DNA from: an uncultured Odoribacter sp. | Lineage (GTDB): Bacteria; Bacteroidota; Bacteroidia; Bacteroidales; Marinifilaceae | Direction: 5' to 3' | Assembly (NCBI GenBank): GCA_910578985.1 | Contig: CAJTSF010000003.1 | Coordinates: 121,124-185,123, forward strand | DNA length: 64,000 bases | Shown here: one piece after another, positions 59,163 to 64,000 of the stretch | How positions within the stretch are numbered: position 1 is the stretch's first letter | How the letters are laid out: each line of letters opens with the position of its first letter | The notes under the pieces: generated by a model | Databases searched by the model: none | What the model was told of the DNA's origin: nothing | What the model saw: the letters and a program-made list of their open reading frames with translations, nothing else | Translations under genes and position numbers: made by a program

Positions 59163-60740
59163 TTATTTATCCGTTATATTTAAATTGATGGGGCGGGTGT
59201 AAATCTCTTTGCCTCTTTGCTGCACAATGTGGAACAGATAATCATCGTTGCTTTCCGGATAATCTTCCCGGAAATGCCCTCCGCGGCTTTCCTGTCGGTA
59301 CAGCGCGGATCGGATAATCAGCCGTGCCACCGTAATCAGATTGTGGCTCAGCAGCGAATAGTACTCGTCCTTTTCCGTGGGGATAATCCACTCCAGCTTT
59401 TCCAATTCCTCCAATCCCTCCTGCAGCAGTGCGGCGTTGCGGATGATGCCGGCATGCACGGTCATGATGCGTGCGATGTCCTGTTTCAACTGCACATACC
59501 TTCCCGCATATGTTTTATTGCAATGGTAGCGTGTCCCGAATGATGGCGCGGCTTCCTGTACGGCAGCCTTCCGGGATGCCTCCACCGCCCGCTTCCCGAA
59601 CACCAGGCATTCGATGAGCGAATTGGAAGCCAGGCGGTTCGCTCCCATGATTCCCGACGATGCCAATTCCCCGCAGATATACAGGTTCCGGATGTTCGTT
59701 TCCCCGTTCAGGTCGGTCCGTACGCCTCCCACCATGTAATGCGCGGCGGGCGCCACCGGAATCCGGTCGCACATGTCGATGCCTAATTCCCGGCATTTCT
59801 CGAAAATCGTGGGAAACCGGTGCCGGATGACGGCAGGGTCCAAATGCTTCAGCGACAGCCACACGAAATGCTGGTTGTATTTCCGCATCTGCCCGTATAT
59901 GGATTGCGCCACGATATCCCGCGGCGCCAGTTCCGCCAGTTCATGGATGCCTGCCATGAAACGCTCTCCGTTCTGGTTAATCAGGCGCGCCCCTTCCCCC
60001 CGCACCGCCTCGCTGATGAGGAAAGCATCCTCCGAGTCCGTGTAAATGGCTGACGGGTGGAACTGGATAAACTCCATGTCCGCAATCTCGCACCCCGCAT
60101 TGTATGCCAATGCCAGCCCGTCCCCGACGGTGGTGTGCGGGTTCGTTGTCCGCTTGTACAGGGCGGAAGTCCCCCCCAGTGTCAGGAACGTATGGGGCGC
60201 CGTGTACAGCTCCTCCGCTTCCGTCACCACGTTCCATGCCCGCACGCCGTAGCAAACCCCCTCCTCCTGCAGGATGCCTATCACCGAATGGTTTTCGAAA
60301 ATATCGATGCGCGGATGGTTGATGACCTTGCTGATCATAAAACTCGTCACCATCCGTCCTGTCGCGTCCCCTCCCGCATGCAGAATCCTTTTCCGGTGGT
60401 GTCCTCCCTCCAGTCCCAGCGCCAGGCTTCCGTCCTCCATGTCGAAGTGCATCCCCTCCTCGATAAGTTCCCGTATCCGTTGCGGTCCCTCGTTCACCAG
60501 GATATCCACCGCCGGATAATCGCACAACCCCCTCCCGGCGATAATCGTGTCCTCGAAATGCAATGACGGGGCATCATCCTCATCTGTCACCGCCGCAATG
60601 CCGCCCTGGGCAAAATAAGAATTGCTCTCCGTAATGCCCGACTTGGTTAAAAGCGCAACTTTTCCGTATGCTGCGGCATGGTATGCCGTGTACAATCCGG
60701 CTAATCCGCTGCCCGCGATGATATAATCGTAATGACGCAT
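59163..60740 (-). CDS. nadB: L-aspartate oxidase
   Basis: A 525-residue FAD enzyme that oxidises L-aspartate to iminoaspartate, the first step of NAD synthesis; in anaerobes fumarate is the likely acceptor. The N-terminal FAD fold (IIAGSGLAGLYTAYHAA), SNSYFAQGGIAAV, the HxxGG-like GGHHRKRILHAGGDATGR and the catalytic-region arginine in EAVRGEGARLINQNGERFM are present, as is the C-terminal helical domain. It distinguishes itself from fumarate reductase flavoproteins by length and the SNSYFAQGG motif. It leads the operon nadB-nadC. Confidence 0.96.
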   Translation of the reverse strand: MRHYDYIIAGSGLAGLYTAYHAAAYGKVALLTKSGITESNSYFAQGGIAAVTDEDDAPSLHFEDTIIAGRGLCDYPAVDILVNEGPQRIRELIEEGMHFDMEDGSLALGLEGGHHRKRILHAGGDATGRMVTSFMISKVINHPRIDIFENHSVIGILQEEGVCYGVRAWNVVTEAEELYTAPHTFLTLGGTSALYKRTTNPHTTVGDGLALAYNAGCEIADMEFIQFHPSAIYTDSEDAFLISEAVRGEGARLINQNGERFMAGIHELAELAPRDIVAQSIYGQMRKYNQHFVWLSLKHLDPAVIRHRFPTIFEKCRELGIDMCDRIPVAPAAHYMVGGVRTDLNGETNIRNLYICGELASSGIMGANRLASNSLIECLVFGKRAVEASRKAAVQEAAPSFGTRYHCNKTYAGRYVQLKQDIARIMTVHAGIIRNAALLQEGLEELEKLEWIIPTEKDEYYSLLSHNLITVARLIIRSALYRQESRGGHFREDYPESNDDYLFHIVQQRGKEIYTRPINLNITDK

Positions 60741-60765
60741 CTTTTGAAAAACATGTAAATTAGGG

Positions 60766-60773
60766 CGAAAGTA
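60766..60773 (-). promoter_or_regulatory. Possible -7 box of nadB-nadC
   Basis: TACTTTCG on the minus strand fits 7 of 8 positions, 26 bp before the nadB start. No clear -33 element. The 115-bp region is shared with the divergent slyD promoter. Confidence 0.35.
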
Positions 60774-60818
60774 CTATTTTTTTTCATATCATAGAAACGC
60801 CTGCTTCGATTTTTATTG

Positions 60819-60826
60819 TAATTTTG
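60819..60826 (+). promoter_or_regulatory. -7 box of slyD
   Basis: TAATTTTG matches TAnnTTTG fully, 29 bp before the slyD start. Confidence 0.5.
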
Positions 60827-60855
60827 CGTCCGGACAGAATAAAAACCAATCGTAC

Positions 60856-61419
60856 ATGATTACAAAAAATAAACACGTTTCCGTCACCTACGAACTGCGT
60901 ACGGAAAAAGGCAGTGCCCCGCTCGAAACCGCGGGCACCGACCGTCCCCTCGAATTCATCTGCGGGCAGGGACAGACCCTCGAATACTTCGAGATGAACC
61001 TCCTGGAGAAAAACGAAGGAGACCGTTTCGACTTCAAGATACCGGCAGCCAACGCCTATGGCGCCGTGAACGAAGACCTCATTGTCGATCTTCCGCGCGA
61101 CATCTTCAAGGACGTCGAGCCCGCGGAGCTGGTCGTCGGCAACACCCTCCCCATGATGGACAGCATCGGACGCCGCCTCCAGGGAAAAATCGAAGCCATC
61201 GCCGCCGACGAGGTACGCATCAACTTCAACCATCCCCTCGCCGGCAAGGATCTCTATTTCAAGGGGGAAATCATCGCCGTCCGCGATGCCACCGATGAAG
61301 AGCTCGAAGCCCTCCATTCCCACAAATGCGGTGGATGCAGCGGCTGCTCCTCCGACGGCGGTTGTGGCGGGGGATGCGGTTCCCACGACGACGGCTGCGG
61401 TTGCGGCGGATGCCATTAA
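60856..61419 (+). CDS. SlyD-like FKBP-type peptidyl-prolyl isomerase with Cys/His tail
   Basis: A 187-residue cytosolic folding factor. The FKBP part with inserted flap domain covers residues 5-150 (PLEFICGQGQTLEYFEMNLL, AYGAVNEDLIVDLPRDIF, FNHPLAGKDLYFKGEII). The last 35 residues are a metal-binding tail with ten Cys, several His and many Gly (HSHKCGGCSGC, DGCGCGGCH). In E. coli SlyD a similar tail binds nickel and helps hydrogenase maturation; here the metal is unknown. The chorismate synthase gene starts 6 bp downstream, so co-expression is likely. Confidence 0.9.
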   Translation: MITKNKHVSVTYELRTEKGSAPLETAGTDRPLEFICGQGQTLEYFEMNLLEKNEGDRFDFKIPAANAYGAVNEDLIVDLPRDIFKDVEPAELVVGNTLPMMDSIGRRLQGKIEAIAADEVRINFNHPLAGKDLYFKGEIIAVRDATDEELEALHSHKCGGCSGCSSDGGCGGGCGSHDDGCGCGGCH

Positions 61420-61425
61420 TCCCCT

Positions 61426-62508
61426 GTGCGCGTGTCCAACGGATTCGGGAACATATATCGCCTGACCTCTTTCGGGGAATCCCACGGGGCGGCTGTCGGC
61501 GGCATCGTCGAAGGCTGCCCCGCGGGCATTGTCCTGTCCGTCGAGGAGATACAGCATGAGCTCGACCGCCGCCGCCCCGGGCAGTCCGACGTCACCACCC
61601 CCCGCGCTGAGGAAGACCGCCTCGAAATCCTCTCCGGGCTTTTCGAAGGGCGTACCACCGGCATGCCCATCGCCTTCCTCGTCCGCAACCGCGACGCGCG
61701 CTCCGAGGACTACTTCCCCCTGCGCGACCTCTACCGCCCTTCCCACGCCGACTACGCCTGGGAATGCAAGTACGGCATCCGCGACCCCCGCGGCGGCGGA
61801 CGTTCCTCCGCCCGCGAGCACATCGCCCGCGTTGTCGCCGGCGCCATCGCCCGGCAGGTCCTCTCCGCGCAAGGCATCGCCATCCGCGCCTACACCTCCC
61901 GCATCGGCGACCTTTCCCTCACCCTTCCGTACTCCGGGCTTCCTCTCGACCTTGCGGAAACCAATCCCGTCCGCTGCCCCGACGCCGACCTCGCACAACG
62001 CATGGAAAGCCTCCTCCGCGACCTGCAGGAGGAAGGTGACACCGTCGGCGGTACCGTCACCTGCGTCATCACCGGCTTGCCCGCCGGGCTCGGCGAACCC
62101 GTCTTCGACCGTTTTCAGGCGCGCCTCGCCTACGCCATGATGGGCATCAACGCCGCCAAAGGCTTCGAATACGGCTCCGGCTTCGCCTCCGCCGCCATGC
62201 GCGGCAGCGCGCACAACGACCCTTTCATCCTGCGTGACGGGCAGGTACGCACCGCCACCAACCGCTCCGGCGGCATCCAGGGCGGCGTCACCAATGGCGA
62301 GGACGTCTACTTCAGCGTCGCCTTCAAGCCCGTTTCCTCCATCCGCCTCCCCCAGCACACCCTCACCCGCTCCGGCGAGGACACCCTCCTCGCCCTCCAG
62401 GGCAGGCACGACCCCTGCGTCGTCCCCCGCGCCGTCCCCGTCGTCGAAGCCATGGCAGCCATGGTCACCCTCGACCTCCTGCTTGCCGCCCGCACCAACC
62501 GCTGGTAA
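61426..62508 (+). CDS. aroC: Chorismate synthase
   Basis: A 360-residue enzyme that forms chorismate from EPSP with reduced FMN, the last step of the shikimate pathway. GESHGAAVGGIVEGCP, RRRPGQSDVTTPRAEED, YGIRDPRGGGRSSARE and the C-terminal GRHDPCVVPRAVPVVEAM are the family signatures. The start codon is GTG, at 61426 or 61432; no ATG fits. The gene has an extreme codon bias toward C in the third position compared with other genes in the window. It follows slyD by 6 bp. Confidence 0.97.
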   Translation: MRVSNGFGNIYRLTSFGESHGAAVGGIVEGCPAGIVLSVEEIQHELDRRRPGQSDVTTPRAEEDRLEILSGLFEGRTTGMPIAFLVRNRDARSEDYFPLRDLYRPSHADYAWECKYGIRDPRGGGRSSAREHIARVVAGAIARQVLSAQGIAIRAYTSRIGDLSLTLPYSGLPLDLAETNPVRCPDADLAQRMESLLRDLQEEGDTVGGTVTCVITGLPAGLGEPVFDRFQARLAYAMMGINAAKGFEYGSGFASAAMRGSAHNDPFILRDGQVRTATNRSGGIQGGVTNGEDVYFSVAFKPVSSIRLPQHTLTRSGEDTLLALQGRHDPCVVPRAVPVVEAMAAMVTLDLLLAARTNRW

Positions 62509-62515
62509 AACAAAA

Positions 62516-62538
62516 AAGGCCTGCCTCGCTGGCAGACC
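62516..62538. terminator. Terminator between aroC and DUF6266 gene
   Basis: AGGCCTGCC and GGCAGACCT pair at 8 of 9 positions around a 5-nt loop between convergent genes; the flanking A and T runs are modest. Confidence 0.55.
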
Positions 62539-62562
62539 TCTCTTATTTAAGGCGTTCACGCC

Positions 62563-63156
62563 TTACTCAAGCGTCACGAAAAACGTCCGGCTCGTTTTCT
62601 TTCCCGACTTGTCCGTGCAGAACAGGTAGACGGCGATATTTTCCGCCGCCACCTCCCACGTGCACGGGATACTGACCGTCTGCGGCGAATCGGCAAGCTC
62701 CGAGCGCGTAGCCAGGCGCACCATCTTCGTCTTTAGCAGCGTCTTCTCCACGAGGCAGCAGTAAAACACATCGTCATTCGCGGCATGGGCGATGAACTCC
62801 TCCGGATCTTGTTCATCGAACGCCAGCGTCAGCATCCGGCTCTCCGCATCTATCGTGGCGTTAGCCTTGTCCGGCAGTGCCCGGGAGCCCTTCGACAGCA
62901 CCAGATTCTCATAATCGATGCTCATCACCAGCCCCTCACTCACGATGACATTCCCCTTGTTCACGCGCACGAAGTAATTCTCCACCGTATGCTTCGTTTC
63001 CTTTGCATACTTCAGTCCGATTTTGATGGCAGGCGCGAACGACGCCGCCAACTCCACCAGCGAAGGGAATTTCTTCCGTTGCTTCTGCTGTTCGGGGCTG
63101 TTCGGGTTGGTCACTTTCTTAATCTTTTTCTTGACGACGTTCTGCCCTTTGTGCAT
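62563..63156 (-). CDS. DUF6266 family protein
   Basis: A 197-residue soluble protein. The segment NPNSPEQQKQRKKFPSLVEL followed by ASFAPAIKIGL matches the early part of DUF6266, small Bacteroidota proteins usually beginning with a Gly-rich stretch before a similar PPTEAQLAQRMKF-like motif; here that first stretch is replaced by a lysine-rich one (VVKKKIKKV). The rest is a beta-rich domain. Function is unknown; members occur in many copies in gut Bacteroidales and sometimes near mobile elements. Confidence 0.7.
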   Translation of the reverse strand: MHKGQNVVKKKIKKVTNPNSPEQQKQRKKFPSLVELAASFAPAIKIGLKYAKETKHTVENYFVRVNKGNVIVSEGLVMSIDYENLVLSKGSRALPDKANATIDAESRMLTLAFDEQDPEEFIAHAANDDVFYCCLVEKTLLKTKMVRLATRSELADSPQTVSIPCTWEVAAENIAVYLFCTDKSGKKTSRTFFVTLE

Positions 63157-63264
63157 ATTGGAATTTTAAGTTGTTAATAAATAGGTATTATTTTAACAAG
63201 AATAAACACATTCGTAAGAGCAATAGCAGTTTCCGTTTCTCGTCTTGGTGCTCATCCCCCGATG
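63157..63264. other. AT-rich gap upstream of DUF6266 gene
   Basis: No gene or clear promoter is seen in these 108 bp; the start region of the DUF6266 message must lie here. Confidence 0.4.
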
Positions 63265-63396
63265 AACTCCTATTCAAGTCATAGGCACGGCTAAGGTCGG
63301 GGTATGCTTCCGGTAAGGTTACGCTATTGGAGCATACGGTAACCTTACCGGAACCTTACTGTAACCTTACCGGAGCCTACCGGTTGAATAGGAGTT
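63265..63396. repeat. Nested palindrome with repeated GTAACCTTACCGG words
   Basis: Outer arms AACTCCTATTCAA (63265-63277) and TTGAATAGGAGTT (63384-63396) pair perfectly; TAGGC pairs with GCCTA inside them, and GTATGCT (63302-63308) with AGCATAC (63331-63337). The 13-mer CCGGTAAGGTTAC (63310-63322) is complementary to two copies of GTAACCTTACCGG (63339-63351 and 63361-63373), so two alternative foldings exist. It lies about 60 bp upstream of the promoter that drives leader C. Confidence 0.8.
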
Positions 63397-63453
63397 TATA
63401 GGGCGTTTTCCCGAATGTTTCTATATTTATTTTCAACCGACCCATCGGGAACG

Positions 63454-63484
63454 TTTGTGGTGTGACAAAATTGTTTTACATTTG
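63454..63484 (+). promoter_or_regulatory. Promoter of leader C and porin gene
   Basis: TTTG at 63454-63457, exactly 19 nt, then TACATTTG at 63477-63484: a full match to the Bacteroides consensus. The predicted start of transcription near 63491 leaves a leader of about 285 nt that contains the whole structured element. Confidence 0.8.
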
Positions 63485-63548
63485 CAGGGTCATGGCGACG
63501 TAAGTTGTTGTGGCGCACATATTGAAGCGTTTTTGTTTAGTCCTTATT

Positions 63549-63686
63549 TTAGAAATCGCCAATTTCAAGACCGAAGGACAAGCATTACAAACGTTCGCTT
63601 TCCGTATATGCAATTCATGCCATATACCGGTTGAGCGTGGGTCGGTTGTATGTTTATTTCGGTCTGGGTGTTTGGCGATACCTTAA
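63549..63686 (+). ncRNA. Candidate structured leader RNA, copy C
   Basis: Outer stem ATCGCCAA/TTGGCGAT (63555-63562 with 63672-63679) and second stem AGACCGAA/TTCGGTCT (63568-63575 with 63658-63665) enclose an inner hairpin with GTATATG/CATATAC (63604-63610 with 63621-63627) and CGCT/AGCG below it. The conserved CGTGGG and the end GGTGTTTGGCGATACCTTA are as in copies A and B although most other bases differ. AGCGTGG (63634-63640) is complementary to CCACGCT (63707-63713) downstream, the same relation as in A and B, with an A-T to G-C change. The downstream region can form a further stem CAGATTCC/GGAATCTG (63701-63708 with 63734-63741) that would compete. Confidence 0.65.
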
Positions 63687-63774
63687 AATAGATAAACAGG
63701 CAGATTCCACGCTTCTTGCGTTTTATAAACCTGCCTCGTCCGGGAATCTGAGGACAAAGAAAAATTTATTTATT

Positions 63775-64000
63775 ATGAAAAAAGTATTTTTAATGCTTTT
63801 GGTAGTTACCATGTGTGGCGCAGTAAAAGCGCAAGAGTCAAAGTTTGGAGTAAGAGGCGGCATCAACCTCTCCAATTTGAGCGAAAAAGTGGAGGGCGGT
63901 TATGCAACCGACTACAAGACCAAAGTGGGTTACCGGTTCGGGTTTATCTGTGATGCGGGTCTTAGCCGGAGTTTCTATCTTCAGCCGGGGCTGTATTTTA
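63775..64000 (+). CDS. Porin-family outer membrane beta-barrel protein, cut by window edge
   Basis: The first 75 codons of an exported protein. A 19-residue signal peptide ends near VKAQ; the mature start ESKFGVRGGINLSNLSE and the following GYRFGFICDAGLSRSFYLQP are typical of the small eight-stranded PorT/OMP_b-brl family of Bacteroidota. Such proteins are frequent antigens or porin-like barrels with unknown cargo. The long leader with the structured element places it under likely post-transcriptional control. The C-terminal part is outside the window. Confidence 0.8.
   Translation, partial: MKKVFLMLLVVTMCGAVKAQESKFGVRGGINLSNLSEKVEGGYATDYKTKVGYRFGFICDAGLSRSFYLQPGLYF

Noticed and set aside
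60784..62559. A 591-codon open frame on the minus strand
   Set aside because: It is antisense to slyD and aroC, is Gly/Ala/Asp-rich without domains, and results from the strong third-position C bias of those genes.
63310..63373. Possible CRISPR-like repeats
   Set aside because: Only three copies of a 13-mer in both orientations, without uniform spacers; they form a palindrome.
63549..63686. MITE with terminal inverted repeats
   Set aside because: TTA..ATCGCCAA ends could be read as terminal repeats, but no target duplication is seen, all three copies face a gene in the same orientation, and inner stems also covary. It is kept as an alternative explanation, not the preferred one.

Overview
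The window is a chromosomal stretch of an anaerobic Bacteroidota, order Bacteroidales. The evidence is a SusC/SusD pair, NigD-like, PCMD and BF0631-type lipoproteins, an ATP-type PEP carboxykinase, a Rho factor with a long basic insert, and many promoters of the Bacteroides form (TTG, 19-21 nt, TAnnTTTG). Most of the window is GC-rich and densely coded. Two blocks (about 0.1-2.2 kb and 24.2-26.8 kb) are clearly more AT-rich and look acquired. I cannot name the genus. No tRNA, rRNA, CRISPR array or intact transposase is visible.

Layout. 1-2 kb: the 5' end of a MoxR/RavA-like ATPase, then a two-gene unit (PD-(D/E)XK nuclease plus unknown partner) on the minus strand behind a structured leader. 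2.2-13.4 kb: pckA, an efflux operon whose RND pump and TolC-type channel are fused in one reading frame, an AlkD-like gene, a NigD-like lipoprotein, rlmD and a class III sirtuin. 13.5-19.6 kb: a SusC/SusD locus ending in a thioredoxin-like lipoprotein gene broken by one TAG. 19.7-24 kb: valS, a coiled-coil zinc-ribbon gene and a NIF3-family gene. 24.2-27.7 kb: a second, inverted copy of the leader and nuclease unit, followed by a mosaic lipoprotein gene. 28.5-41 kb: a BASS transporter, a DJ-1 family gene, a five-gene heterodisulfide-reductase-like electron-transfer operon, an acyl-CoA synthetase, pepD and a DPP-IV-type peptidase. 42.5-56 kb: tgt-lptG, an rRNA pseudouridine synthase, a polysaccharide-export pair, a PurF-like enzyme, a second BASS-like transporter, a metzincin lipoprotein, a hemerythrin/LuxR pair and tatA-tatC. 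56-63 kb: rho, nadC-nadB, slyD, aroC and a DUF6266 gene. The right edge cuts a porin-family gene.

Most notable observation. Three intergenic elements (1711-1815 minus, 24286-24386 plus, 63549-63686 plus) share ends and a nested hairpin architecture, lie in the same orientation just upstream of a gene, and keep their stems through paired base changes. Between the two nuclease copies I count three compensatory double substitutions in two stems. In all three copies the 3' arm of the inner hairpin is also complementary to sequence downstream; in the two nuclease copies that target ends six bases before the start codon. This is the pattern of a cis-regulatory RNA switch. The porin copy lies inside the predicted leader of a consensus promoter. 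I do not recognise the family.

Other points. The two nuclease units share a 702-bp tract identical by eye inside otherwise diverged copies, a gene-conversion signature. Three intergenic palindromes (28.2, 42.3, 63.3 kb) are built from short words repeated in both orientations. Several degraded or atypical sites are visible: Tgt without its zinc cysteines, a receiver domain without its aspartate, and a sirtuin without zinc cysteines.
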